This document shows positions 16,860 through 24,858 of a stretch of 64,000 nt of DNA, one piece after another. This stretch comes from Rhizobium leguminosarum bv. trifolii WSM1325 (lineage in GTDB: Bacteria > Pseudomonadota > Alphaproteobacteria > Rhizobiales > Rhizobiaceae), in NCBI GenBank assembly GCA_000023185.1, contig CP001627.1:186001-250000 (forward strand), written 5' to 3'. The notes beneath the pieces were generated by a model. It was not told where the DNA came from. It saw only the letters and a list, made by a program, of their open reading frames with translations, and made no database searches. Within the stretch, counting starts at the first letter, position 1, and each line of letters begins with the position of its first letter. A program made the translations under genes and the position numbers.

Positions 16860-17331
16860 TCAAATGGCGCGCACCGCATGAACGGGGATGCCAGTTTCCG
16901 GCGTGATATCCCTAATAATCCATGCCAGTGATCCGAATTCTTCGTCGGTCAACCCAACCAATGTCGGAAACCGGACCTCGACCCCACCGTCATCGGCCGT
17001 CAAAGCGTTGATCCAACTGCCGCCATTGATGCGGTATTCTTAGGTGCCGACGTCGATTTCGAGATCATCCAGCAGATGGATGGTCAAGCGCCCAAAAATC
17101 TCGTTCTCGCCCTGCAGCTGATATCCGGCGAATTCATCCTCTCCGGTGAAAACACGTCGTTCCAATGCCATGATTACCTGTATCCGAGCGATTGCCGCGT
17201 CGAGCCCCTCAATCAGGCGAACATGAAGCTCTCGCGAGAAACCGCTGTCGCAACCGAAGCGGTTTGCGAGGACGACAAGCGAAAGCCAGAAAGCTTGGCG
17301 CAGAGCATGAGGTTCTGATCGGTTGTCATAA
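16860..17331 (-). pseudogene. Decayed gene of unknown function
   Basis: On the minus strand a long coherent reading exists with two lesions. An ATG at 17331 follows a strong AAGGAG site but its frame stops after 38 codons (at 17213). A second frame through the same region continues as LSLVVLANRFGCDSGFSREL, passes ATG 17171 (MALERRVFTGEDEFAGYQLQ) and hits TAA at 17042-17040. The same frame then runs on as EYRINGGSWINALTADDGG to a final stop at 16860. The composition is protein-like throughout, so a frameshift plus a nonsense mutation in one gene of about 155 codons is the simplest reading. No family recognised. Confidence 0.4.
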
Positions 17332-17584
17332 TGTGATCTCCTTCATCTTTGACGTAGATCGGCCACTCCCCGGCAAAGAGGGGTCGAGGACCGCGGACCG
17401 CGGCTTGCAAGCGGGGGAACCGATTTTGTCGCTTGCGGCAAAATTGGGGGAGACCGCGCCGTCCCTGACGCCGGATTTGGATCTTCCTTGTCCGAGGCAA
17501 CGCCGAACCCGATCCTGAAGTCGATACTGCCGACCGCCCGCAGCTCGAAGGCTACAGCCTGATTTCCTTTGCCTGGATCGCAGG

Positions 17585-17883
17585 CTATAGCCCGACGTCC
17601 GCATCTTTGCCTGCCCACAATTTGTCCGCGATCAGCCGGTGCTGTTCCGCTGCTGCCCTATCTTTTTCCCGGAGCTGGAGTTCGCTAAGGCGGCGATGGG
17701 CCTGATATCCCGAAGAGGGTCGGCTTTTCTGAAGGCGATGGGCAGTCGCTGCGCAATTCCCTCTGCGCGAAGCGTGCCGGCCAGGTCGAACGTCTCTGCC
17801 AGCTGCGCCAAATTCTGGGGAACACGAAGACCAAACGGAAACCAATGGATGCTGCGGCGAGCAAAGCAGAGCTTGTTTGCCAC
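17585..17883 (-). pseudogene. Decayed gene of unknown function
   Basis: A minus-strand frame from ATG 17883 reads MANKLCFARRSIHWFPFGLR, VPQNLAQLAETFDLAG and LPIAFRKADPLRDIRP, then becomes low-quality. From about 17690 a neighbouring frame carries the protein-like SELQLREKDRAAAEQHRLIA and ADKLWAGKDADVGL to a stop at 17585. One frameshift would join them into a product of about 98 residues. It lies in the same gene-poor 1-kb strip as the previous relic. No homologue is recognised and either half could be chance. Confidence 0.3.
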
Positions 17884-17969
17884 TCCTCCGTTATCGACCG
17901 CCGACTTGCTCCCGAGCCTGGTGATTAGCGTTCACAAAAAGAAGAGGAGGTGATAGTTTTGCGCAAGCT

Positions 17970-18071
17970 GTGAACGATTTTCACGGTCGGGTCTAGACCG
18001 AGTGATCCAATTTCGCGGAGACGCTGATGCGTGAATGGCCTACGCAGAGTGTGAGGGATTTTCACGGACGG
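17970..18071. repeat. Pair of 21-bp imperfect direct repeats at the start of the Fic gene
   Basis: GTGAACGATTTTCACGGTCG begins at 17970 and GTGAGGGATTTTCACGGACG at 18051; over 21 bp they differ at three positions. Each is itself an imperfect palindrome (GTGA...TTTCAC). The first copy is 57 bp upstream of the Fic start, the second lies just inside the annotated reading frame. Possible operator pair, or a sign that the true start is further downstream. Confidence 0.5.
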
Positions 18072-19571
18072 CCGCTGCCTGAGCGCGGTGAACCGGCTGG
18101 GTATGCCGCGATCATGGCACGCTACGATCTGATCTTGCCGCCACCTATAAGGATGACCGCGATAGCCGAGCGACATCATCCGACATCAACCGAGGCGTGG
18201 TTGATGCTGACGCCCCGGTATCGTCCACAGCCCGAGCTTGGCCCTCATCTGGTTTTTGCCTTCAGATACGAAGGCGTCGATCTCCAGGTGTTATCGGCTC
18301 TGTTCCAGATCATTGAGACTGACGAGATCGAGGCTATCATCCGGGCCACGCCAACTGGCGCTTTCGCGCGCCGCCTCTGGTTCCTGTACGAGTGGCTGAC
18401 CGATCGGCAGCTTGATATTCCCGATCCCGGGAAGGTGCGGATGGTGACGATCCTCGACCCGGATCAGCAATATGCACTAGCCGAAGGCGATCCATCTCCG
18501 CGGCACAAGGTCTCGAACAATCTGCCGGGCACGCCGGCATTCTGCCCACTAGTTCGCCGGACGCCGGATCTTGCCGCGTTCTCGCAAAAGGCGCTCGGTG
18601 AACGGGCCCGCGAGGCGATGGGTCGCGTCCGTCCCGATCTTTTAGCGCGAGCCGCTGCTTTTATTCTGCTCAACGATTCGAAGTCCTCCTTCGCCATCGA
18701 AGGAGAGCGACCATCAGGCCAAAGGGCAGCGCGCTGGGGCCAGGCCATCGCGCAAGCGGGCGTGCGTCCGCTCAGCCTCGACGAACTCGATCGCCTTCAG
18801 CGCATCGTCATCGGAGACGCCCGCTTCGTACGTCTCGGCCTTCGGGACGAAGGCGGTTTCATCGGCGTACATGACCGAGACACCAACATGCCCATCCCCG
18901 ATCACATCAGCGCGCGGCATGAGGATCTGGAAAGCCTGGTGGGCGGCCTGATCGCATTCTCTGACCGCGCCGCGCGGGGCGCGATGGACCCAGTCGTAGC
19001 AGCGGCATGTCTTGCATTCGGCTTCGTCTACATTCACCCTTACGTGGACGGTAACGGCCGCCTGCATCGCTGGCTTATCCACCATGCGCTTGCCGCCGCT
19101 TCCTACAGTCCTCCCGGCCTTGTGTTTCCAGTCAGCGCGGTGATCTTGCGCAACATCGACCGGTACAGAGCGGTATTGGAGTCCTGGTCGGCGCCGCTCC
19201 TTCCGTTCATCGAATGGCGTCCGACGGTCTCGGCCAATGTGGAGGTGCTAAACGACACGGCCGTTTTCTACCGCTATTTCGATGCCACGGCGCATGCGAC
19301 CTTCCTCTATGCCTGCGTCGAACAGACGGTCGAACACGATCTACCGCAAGAGGTTCGCTTCCTGCAGGCGTTTGACACGTTTTCCGAAGGGGTCCAGCAG
19401 ATCATCGACATGCCAACGGCTCAAGCCGAACTGCTACACAAGTTCCTCGGGCAGAACGACGGCCGGCTGTCGCAGAGGGCACGCACGAAGGAGTTTGCTG
19501 CACTGGACGACCTCGAGGTCGAAAGGATCGAGGCGCTCTATGCCGACGCATTCGAGCGAGACCGAGCCTGA
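18027..19571 (+). CDS. Fic-domain protein (AMPylase family) with N-terminal inhibitory motif
   Basis: A 514-residue Fic protein. The catalytic motif is HPYVDGNGRLHR (residues 337-348), matching HPFxxGNGRxxR. An inhibitory (S/T)xxxE(G/N) motif occurs upstream as S221-F-A-I-E225-G, making this a class II Fic enzyme whose ATP site is normally blocked by its own helix. The N-terminal 180 residues resemble the domain common to long bacterial Fic proteins; the C-terminal ~130 residues are helical and may bind DNA. Fic proteins transfer AMP (or other groups) to target proteins and often work as toxins. No separate antitoxin is evident. The start could be internal because a direct repeat overlaps the first codons. 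Confidence 0.85.
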   Translation: MREWPTQSVRDFHGRPLPERGEPAGYAAIMARYDLILPPPIRMTAIAERHHPTSTEAWLMLTPRYRPQPELGPHLVFAFRYEGVDLQVLSALFQIIETDEIEAIIRATPTGAFARRLWFLYEWLTDRQLDIPDPGKVRMVTILDPDQQYALAEGDPSPRHKVSNNLPGTPAFCPLVRRTPDLAAFSQKALGERAREAMGRVRPDLLARAAAFILLNDSKSSFAIEGERPSGQRAARWGQAIAQAGVRPLSLDELDRLQRIVIGDARFVRLGLRDEGGFIGVHDRDTNMPIPDHISARHEDLESLVGGLIAFSDRAARGAMDPVVAAACLAFGFVYIHPYVDGNGRLHRWLIHHALAAASYSPPGLVFPVSAVILRNIDRYRAVLESWSAPLLPFIEWRPTVSANVEVLNDTAVFYRYFDATAHATFLYACVEQTVEHDLPQEVRFLQAFDTFSEGVQQIIDMPTAQAELLHKFLGQNDGRLSQRARTKEFAALDDLEVERIEALYADAFERDRA

Positions 19572-19684
19572 CCACCGCTTTCGCGTCTTTGTTCCCAATG
19601 GGAAATAGATCTAGAGCGTGAACTCATTAATCCGCTTGTCCGATCAAGCCTTGCAACGCGGGCATCAGAAGAGCAAAAAGCGTT

Positions 19685-20110
19685 ATGTCCGAGAACAACG
19701 TCAACGCGCTTTCGTTCGAGTTCGATCGCTCGAATATGTTTGAGCCGCTTTTGCAGGCTGACCCGTCGTTTCGTGAAAAGTGGGAGACATTCCAGGAGGA
19801 ATATCGATCTGACGACCAGTTGCCATTTTACTTGGCACTGTCAGAGCTTGCTCGTCATCTGATTCAGGATTTGGAAACAGGTAACACGCATCGATTTGAC
19901 GCGGTCTTTGATGTGGTCGAACGCTGGCACATCAAGGGCGATCCGTATGTTAAACAGGCGGCTACAGTAGGTCTACTCGAAGATTTGCAGAATAGTCATT
20001 TGCATCGCAAAACTCGCTCTGACGATTTTATTCCATGGCTGCGGCCGGAAACTCTCGGATGGTGGACTAAGGTCCATGAATTCTGGGCTACAGGAAAGCC
20101 GATAATTTGA
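19685..20110 (+). CDS. Hypothetical protein, DUF7674-like
   Basis: A 141-residue acidic protein with no signal peptide or membrane segment. Its pattern (PSFREKWETFQEEYR, then LALSELARHLIQDLETGNT, FDVVERWHIKGDPYVKQAA, TVGLLEDLQN, and a Trp-rich end LGWWTKVHEFWATG) recalls small proteins of the DUF7674 kind often found next to toxins, but this comes from memory of patterns only. It follows the Fic gene by about 110 bp in the same direction. The stop codon lies exactly where an IS5-type fragment appears to begin, so the last residues may be supplied by the element. Function unknown. Confidence 0.6.
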   Translation: MSENNVNALSFEFDRSNMFEPLLQADPSFREKWETFQEEYRSDDQLPFYLALSELARHLIQDLETGNTHRFDAVFDVVERWHIKGDPYVKQAATVGLLEDLQNSHLHRKTRSDDFIPWLRPETLGWWTKVHEFWATGKPII

Positions 20111-20183
20111 GCCTTTCCTCAGAAGTTGGGTTCCGAGAATGGCAGGTTTTTGATTCACTGGGGCTTTGATTTGGAGGCCTCTC

Positions 20184-20461
20184 ATGTCCCGTCAGCAGTT
20201 CGACCTGACTGATTTCGAATGGAGCATCATACAGTCGTTGTTGCCGAACAAGCCGCGCGGCGTTCCTCGTGTCGACGATCGCCGTGTCATCAACAGCATC
20301 TTGTGGCGGTTCCGAACCGGCTCGCCATGGGCGGACGTGCCCGAGCGATATGGACCTTATACAACCTGCTACAATCGCTTCGTGCGGTGGCGCAAAGCAG
20401 GCGTCTGGGATCATGTCCTGCATGAGGTGGCAAAGGCTTTCGACGGCGACATCGTCATGAG
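20184..20461 (+). mobile_element. IS5-family (IS427-like) transposase OrfA fragment
   Basis: The frame from ATG 20184 reads MSRQQFDLTDFEWSIIQSLL, then RVINSILWRFRTGSPWADVP and YGPYTTCYNRFVRWRKAGVW, the N-terminal half of IS427-group IS5 transposases. The family sequence ends after AFDGDIVM at about 20461, after which unrelated codons follow. OrfB, with the rest of the DDE domain, is missing. The left end may lie near 20108-20115, where GAGCCTTTCCTCAG follows the previous gene's stop. No matching right inverted repeat was found, so this is an immobile remnant. Confidence 0.8.
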
Positions 20462-20487
20462 TCTGTGCCCTAGTCGCTCTCTTCGCC

Positions 20488-20768
20488 TTAAGTGACGTCC
20501 GGTATTGAGTGGAGCACCAGACATTTCCGCCGGATGAAATTGCGATCAGGTTTCACCATCGCCTGGTCGCGATCCACCCGTATCCAAACAGAAATGGCCG
20601 TCACGCTCGCTCGGCGGCCGATCTTCTGATCGAAGGTCTTGGCGACGAGCGTTTCAGTTGGGGCGGCGAACTCTGGCCGATGTCGGTGAACTGCGCACTC
20701 GCTACCTCGCAGCCCTTCGCGCAGCCGACAACCACGATATCACGCCGCTGCTCTCCACCACCGTCTAG
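20488..20768 (+). pseudogene. Broken Fic-domain gene (mobile mystery protein B type)
   Basis: Downstream of the IS fragment the reading DVRY(stop)VEHQTFPPDEIA, IRFHHRLVAIHPYPNRNGRH, LLIEGLGDERFSWGG is the C-terminal half of a short Fic protein of the mobile-mystery-protein-B kind. After a frameshift near 20670 it continues as TLADVGELRTRYLAALRAAD, NHDITPLL to TAG 20766-20768. The Fic core reads HPYPNRNGR: the first Gly of GNGR is Arg. There is a nonsense codon at about 20500, the frameshift, and the 5' half is missing where the IS fragment abuts. It is clearly dead. Confidence 0.75.
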
Positions 20769-21071
20769 GCTTCTTTAGCCGACCTTCAGTGCTATGTCTC
20801 CTTCGGGCGGACTGCGGATGACGATGTCATCTCTTCCTTTCCAGGGAAAAGCTCGAACGGCGGTTGACCTCGACACCGATTAGAGAAGCGCCGCAAGACG
20901 GGATTTCGGGAATTCTCGACACGCTAAGGGCGGATCAAGGGCAGCCGCAGGAGCCTCAGCATAGCGGCCGACAGAGGCGGAACCGACACTGCCCCCGCCT
21001 GTGCGTTCCGTATTCAAGCCACTCCGATGGACGTCAAGGAGTATCGAGATCAGTCGTTGGAATTGCCTTCT
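20769..21071. other. About 300 bp with no recognised gene
   Basis: Spacer between the Fic relic and the virB relics. The open frames on either strand look like chance products of GC-rich DNA. Nothing structured is seen until the terminator at 21072. Confidence 0.35.
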
Positions 21072-21101
21072 GGGAAAAAGAAGCCCGGCACGAGGCCGGG
21101 C
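21072..21101 (-). terminator. Rho-independent terminator, minus strand
   Basis: On the minus strand GCCCGGC and GCCGGGC (21101-21095 with 21089-21083) form a GC hairpin followed immediately by TTCTTTTTC. It lies downstream of the truncated virB5 frame and would end transcripts of the virB relic operon. Confidence 0.75.
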
Positions 21102-21184
21102 GGTGGAGGGTAATGGCGCCGGCGCGGATATCCGTGACGACAGGCGCGGACGTCGTCGTCGAGGACGCGCTCTGCTGATGGTTG

Positions 21185-21364
21185 ACGCGCCTGCTGAAGT
21201 TGTTGATTGAGCGTGTCGAGCTGGGATTTCAGCTGGGTGATGCTTTCGATCTGCTTGGCGATCGCCGTCTGATCGATGACCGGGATGCCCTGTGGGAACG
21301 CCGTTCCGACCGGCAGCAGGGTAGCCGCTAGCACCAGAGCAAACCGTGTCGTGCTCCTTTCCAT
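21185..21364 (-). pseudogene. virB5-like gene, N-terminal remnant
   Basis: From ATG 21364 the frame reads MERSTTRFALVLAATLLPVG, a cleavable signal peptide ending near TAFPQG, then IPVIDQTAIAKQIESITQLK and SQLDTLNQQLQQA, the coiled-coil start of VirB5/TrbJ-type pilus-tip proteins. After about 60 residues (near 21185) the similarity ends and a low-quality tail follows; the normal protein is about 220-240 residues. The ATG overlaps the stop of the virB4 remnant (TGATG), preserving the original operon junction. Confidence 0.7.
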
Positions 21365-21690
21365 CAATCCGTTCTCCTTCCTTGCTGAAACAATGGTAGC
21401 CAGTCTTCAATCCGGTCGCCGACCTCCGCGCGGATCGCCTCAGCGAGTTCGACGTTCGCGGTGCGGCCGGTCAAGATGTCGAGCTCGTCATCGAAACCCC
21501 TGAGGTTTAGTTCGGCGACGACGCTATTGTGACCTTGCTTGACGATGAAGCGGCGGCTTTCGACCGAGAGCTCGCGCGAAAGAAGTTCGAACTCTCGCTC
21601 CGTCAGTTTGAATCCGTCGACATAATCGCCATGGCTGCTGCCATCAAGATAGAAGCGGCGACAGGGCGAAGAGTTGCATTTGAGATCATT
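21364..21690 (-). pseudogene. virB4-like ATPase, C-terminal remnant
   Basis: The minus-strand frame ending at 21364 carries DYVDGFKLTEREFELLSREL, SVESRRFIVKQGHNSVVAEL, NLRGFDDELDILTGRTANVE and IRAEVGDRIEDWLPLFQQ. This is the extreme C-terminus of VirB4/TrbE conjugation ATPases, which normally run to about 790 residues. The Walker motifs and everything upstream are gone, and the frame joins non-homologous sequence at about 21625-21700, where the virB1 gene ends. The deletion thus removed virB2, virB3 and most of virB4. Confidence 0.75.
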
Positions 21691-22348
21691 TGCTTTGTTC
21701 CGATCGATCATTCTGAAACACGAGAACCGAGGATTGCCGCCGGGCGCTGAAGACGTCCCACGATGCGGCTTCATCGGGCTGGGAGAGGGATTTTCCGGGT
21801 GCTGGCGCCGCCTCGCCATCAGCCGATTCCTCGAGAGGGACTTCTTCGCGCGGCTCGGCGATGGCGACAGACGCCAGGTTGGAGGACAGGGGGACCATTT
21901 CCTGGCGGACCTGCCTGTCATATTTGACCATCTTACCGACTGACGGATCGTCCCGTCCGTAATAGGACTGAAGCATGACGTTCTCGGCATGGCTCGCATC
22001 AGCACCGGCGCGCAAGGAAAGCCGATAGTAGCTATCGAGCAGTGTGGCCGTGGCCTTGAGGTTCAGGCAGGGATCGAACGCATCCGAAATCGAAAGCTTC
22101 AGCTTGCGCAACTCCTCCATGCCGATACCACCAAGACTGACCTGAATGTTCTGGTGATCCGCAATGAGGGAGGTCGCAAGCTCAATTGCTTCCGCCTTCG
22201 ATGCGGGTTGGCGCTCAAGCGGCGAACCGCTGTTGATCCGAATGGCGAAAGGCTTGAAACGGCTCTCGAGACTGACGACAGCAGCGAGCGTTCTGACTTC
22301 CACAATGGGCGCGCATGTCTGCGCGAGATCCACGAAAGCGACCGCCAT
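21686..22348 (-). CDS. virB1: VirB1-like lytic transglycosylase
   Basis: A 220-residue protein. AAVVSLESRFKPFAIRINSG has the catalytic Glu of SLT-type transglycosylases (SLESRF); VSLGGIGMEELRKL and DAFDPCLNLKATATLLDSYY follow, ending in YYGRDDP. The last ~60 residues are a Pro/Glu-rich linker and the WDVFSARRQSSVLVF tail typical of VirB1. It opens the peptidoglycan for a type IV secretion channel. The ATG is 3 bp from the stop of the preceding gene. The reading frame looks complete, but the rest of the channel is deleted downstream, so its present function is doubtful. The deletion junction may include its last few codons. Confidence 0.8.
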   Translation of the reverse strand: MAVAFVDLAQTCAPIVEVRTLAAVVSLESRFKPFAIRINSGSPLERQPASKAEAIELATSLIADHQNIQVSLGGIGMEELRKLKLSISDAFDPCLNLKATATLLDSYYRLSLRAGADASHAENVMLQSYYGRDDPSVGKMVKYDRQVRQEMVPLSSNLASVAIAEPREEVPLEESADGEAAPAPGKSLSQPDEAASWDVFSARRQSSVLVFQNDRSEQSK

Positions 22349-22351
22349 CGA

Positions 22352-22867
22352 TCAATACCAGACCCGCTGCGTGGCTGTCCCATCGATGGTGACATCGACG
22401 TAGTGAGGTTGCGATCGCACGTTCGGACGAGCCGTCGAATAACCCATGCACCGGCGGCGCCCATCCTCCCGCTGCCATCGCGGCGAGAGGACCGAACCTT
22501 GCTGAAATTGTTGCCGGCGCCAAGATTGAGGCAGAATGCGTCGCTCACCGGCTGCAGGGGCCGTCGACACGCAGATCGCTTCTCGCCCGCGCGGACCATA
22601 ATCGCTTTCCAGCCAATATCCGGTTTCGCAGTAATAGGGCTCGTAGCCCGGGCGCGAACTCCTACAGCCGACGCCGCTGCATGTCGGGAACGAATGCCCC
22701 TCGGCAAGCTCCCGCCATTCTGCGAATTGTGTTGGGCCGCCGGGATTGGAGAGGCACAGGACGACCTCGCAACCCCAATCAGTTGCTTGCGCGTTGCCAG
22801 GCGAGGTAAGATAGGGTGGCAATATGCAGCAGGCCGCGACAACTGAGTTGAACAGAAGGTTTTTCAT
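22352..22867 (-). CDS. Exported protein of the virB operon, function unknown
   Basis: A 171-residue protein starting at ATG 22867 (AAGGAT upstream); a GTG two codons earlier is possible. An N-terminal signal peptide (KNLLFNSVVAACCILPPYLT, cut near GNAQA) is followed by a Cys-rich segment (DWGCEVVLCLSNPGGPTQFA, SFPTCSGVGC, YYCETGYW). Proteins of this kind open virB/trb operons of rhizobial and related conjugation systems and are presumed periplasmic. It is first in the relic operon, divergent from the winged-helix regulator, and only 3 bp ahead of virB1. The family role is unknown to me. Confidence 0.6.
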   Translation of the reverse strand: MKNLLFNSVVAACCILPPYLTSPGNAQATDWGCEVVLCLSNPGGPTQFAEWRELAEGHSFPTCSGVGCRSSRPGYEPYYCETGYWLESDYGPRGREAICVSTAPAAGERRILPQSWRRQQFQQGSVLSPRWQREDGRRRCMGYSTARPNVRSQPHYVDVTIDGTATQRVWY

Positions 22868-22958
22868 GAGCACGATCCTTCAAAGGACATCCCTTTGCGG
22901 AAGAGGTGGTTTGCGTGTAGAGCAATTTATACTGACTTATATAACACAGTAAAATGAC

Positions 22959-23315
22959 ATGACAAGAGCACTCAAGACTCAATGGCACAATCTCGCTTTT
23001 TCAGGCCTGATCCTGCATGAGATCCTCGATCATCCCCTCGACGATGACGAGACGCCTCAAGCAAGGCTGAAGCAGGTCGGCATGATGACGATCCTCTACA
23101 GCATGAACCAGGCACACCAGAAGCTAACGCTTTCCAGCATCATGGAAATAACAGCTCTGACACGCAGTGGCGTCAAGGAGACGGTGGATCTGCTGGTGAA
23201 GCGAGGGATGCTGGACGAGACGATCGTCAAGAATTCCATGGGGCGTGGAACGGCACGCCAGTTCGAGATTTCACAGGCGCTTCTGGAGAAATTGAGCTCC
23301 TTCGGAGCCGGATAA
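22959..23315 (+). CDS. Winged-helix regulator divergent from virB operon (RctA-like)
   Basis: A 118-residue protein. The C-terminal half is a winged helix: LTLSSIMEITALTRSGVKET (helix-turn-helix) and VDLLVKRGMLDETIVKNSMG (wing), ending FEISQALLEKL. There is no effector domain. It is transcribed away from the virB operon across a 90-bp gap containing an AT-rich TTATACTGACTTATATAACA. In Rhizobium etli and Sinorhizobium, RctA is a winged-helix repressor encoded divergently from a virB-type conjugation operon, and size and context here fit. The assignment to RctA is inference. It appears intact although the operon it would control is gutted. Confidence 0.6.
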   Translation: MTRALKTQWHNLAFSGLILHEILDHPLDDDETPQARLKQVGMMTILYSMNQAHQKLTLSSIMEITALTRSGVKETVDLLVKRGMLDETIVKNSMGRGTARQFEISQALLEKLSSFGAG

Positions 23316-23460
23316 GCAACCTATCTTAAGTGACGAGTTCTGATGCACCACCTCGGCGGCGGACATTAATCCATTCTGGAGTAAATTCTCAGGGCAAGTC
23401 ACCGCAGTGCGGATCTCGCCCGTCTCATCCTCTCCCGGCCTTAACTCGCCAAGGCAACCA

Positions 23461-23842
23461 TCGTTGCCGAACCGGAATATCTCGCGGAAGCCCTGCTATA
23501 TTACATCAACGATCCGATATATCTGACCCGCGAGCAGAAATTCAGGACCTACGTCCGCTTCACCAAGAAGGGTCAGCTCGACGCGGATCTTGGAGAGACG
23601 CTGAAAACTAGCCAGGACCTGCACGCCCAGACCCGGTCTCCAGTGGTAATCCTGATGCAGCACAAGCTGAAGAGAATAGTTCCGGACCAGATTTGCCGGG
23701 AGGGTTACAACTGGAGACCTTCCATGCCTCGCGCCAACAGATCGACGATTTCCTGTTGACTGCGATGCTGCTCGCCGAATTCGGCCCTGCGAATTATTTC
23801 GAAACCTATGATGTGTATCTGTTGGACGGTGATCGGAAATAG
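23461..23842 (+). pseudogene. Decayed gene, C-terminal part, unknown function
   Basis: One frame reads PEYLAEALLYYINDPIYLTR, EQKFRTYVRFTKKGQLDADL, GETLKTSQDLHAQTRSPVVI, LMQHKLKRI, then turns non-coding. After about 23690 the neighbouring frame continues as GGLQLETFHASRQQIDDFLL, TAMLLAEFGPANYFETYDVY and LLDGDRK, ending at TAG 23840-23842. Both halves have protein-like composition and join with a single frameshift. No start codon is seen for the first part. I do not recognise the family. It sits directly upstream of the UbiA operon. Confidence 0.45.
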
Positions 23843-23871
23843 ACCGTCTGACGAAAAAGGAGGCGTCCGGC

Positions 23872-24858
23872 ATGAACACAAGCTTGGGTGACCGCAGGGT
23901 GACCGCATCAGGCCGAGCGGGCTTGCGCGACTATATCGCCATTGCACGGCTCGATCACAGTACGAAGCATGTTTTCATCGTTCCCGGCATCATCCTCGCC
24001 TATCTTCTGCGGGGGGTCAGAACCGACGACCTGACGTCCTCAATCCTGCTCGGATTTGTGACCGCGCTCTGCATCGCATCCGCGAACTACTGCATTAACG
24101 AGTGGTTCGACCGCGAGTTTGACCGGCATCATCCGACGAAATCGCAGCGGTCCGCCGTGCAATGCGCGATGAACGGCAGGCTGGTTCAGCTCGAATGGAC
24201 CGTGCTGCTCATCGTCGGCCTGGGCTGCGCCATCCTCTCGAGCAAACTTCTGTTCTTCGTCGCCTGCCTGTTTGCGATTCAGGGGATCCTCTACAATCTC
24301 GATCCGATCAGAAGCAAGGATAAGACCTATCTCGACGTCATCTCAGAATCGATCAATAATCCGATCCGCTTAGTGATCGGCTGGTCAATGATCGACCCAA
24401 CGAGCCTGCCGCCGGGATCGATCATCCTGGCCTACTGGTTCGGCGGCGCGTTCCTCATGGCGGCCAAACGCTTATCGGAATATGACGAGATCGTCGCGTC
24501 GCATGGCAAGGAGTTGCTGTCGCGCTACCGGGCGAGTTTCGCCAAGTATACGAAGGTATCGCTGACCGCCTCCTGCATTGCGTATTCACTGTTTTCGATT
24601 GCCTTTCTGTCCGTCTTCCTGGTCAAGTATCGCATCGAGTACATGCTCGTCTTGCCCTTCGTCGTAGCCCTGTTCACGGCCTATTTCGTGATGGCGACGA
24701 AACCGGGCTCTACGGCGCAGAAACCGGAAAAGCTGTTCCGCGAGCCCGGCCTAATCGCGATCGTCGCGGCCCTGGCGGCGGCCTTCATCTTCGCGACATT
24801 CGTCGACATTCCGCTTTTAGTGACGCTGACCGAACAGCACTACATCACCATCCAATGA
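23872..24858 (+). CDS. UbiA-family prenyltransferase, decaprenyl-phosphate phosphoribosyltransferase-like
   Basis: A 328-residue membrane protein with about nine helices. The two Asp-rich motifs of the UbiA superfamily are visible: NEWFDREFD (residues 76-84) and DPIRSKDKTYLD (144-155). The first motif form and the absence of a quinone partner gene favour the branch that attaches phosphoribose to polyprenyl phosphate over ubiquinone biosynthesis. AAAAGGAGG lies 9-10 nt upstream of the ATG. The stop overlaps the next gene by 4 bp (ATGA). With the HAD and GtrA genes it forms a unit for making, dephosphorylating and flipping a lipid-linked pentose. The substrate is inferred, not shown. Confidence 0.75.
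   Translation: MNTSLGDRRVTASGRAGLRDYIAIARLDHSTKHVFIVPGIILAYLLRGVRTDDLTSSILLGFVTALCIASANYCINEWFDREFDRHHPTKSQRSAVQCAMNGRLVQLEWTVLLIVGLGCAILSSKLLFFVACLFAIQGILYNLDPIRSKDKTYLDVISESINNPIRLVIGWSMIDPTSLPPGSIILAYWFGGAFLMAAKRLSEYDEIVASHGKELLSRYRASFAKYTKVSLTASCIAYSLFSIAFLSVFLVKYRIEYMLVLPFVVALFTAYFVMATKPGSTAQKPEKLFREPGLIAIVAALAAAFIFATFVDIPLLVTLTEQHYITIQ

Noticed and set aside
20880..21410. 176-codon minus-strand frame over the virB5 relic
   Set aside because: It is the +1 shadow of the virB5/virB4 relic frames, which carry the real family similarity.
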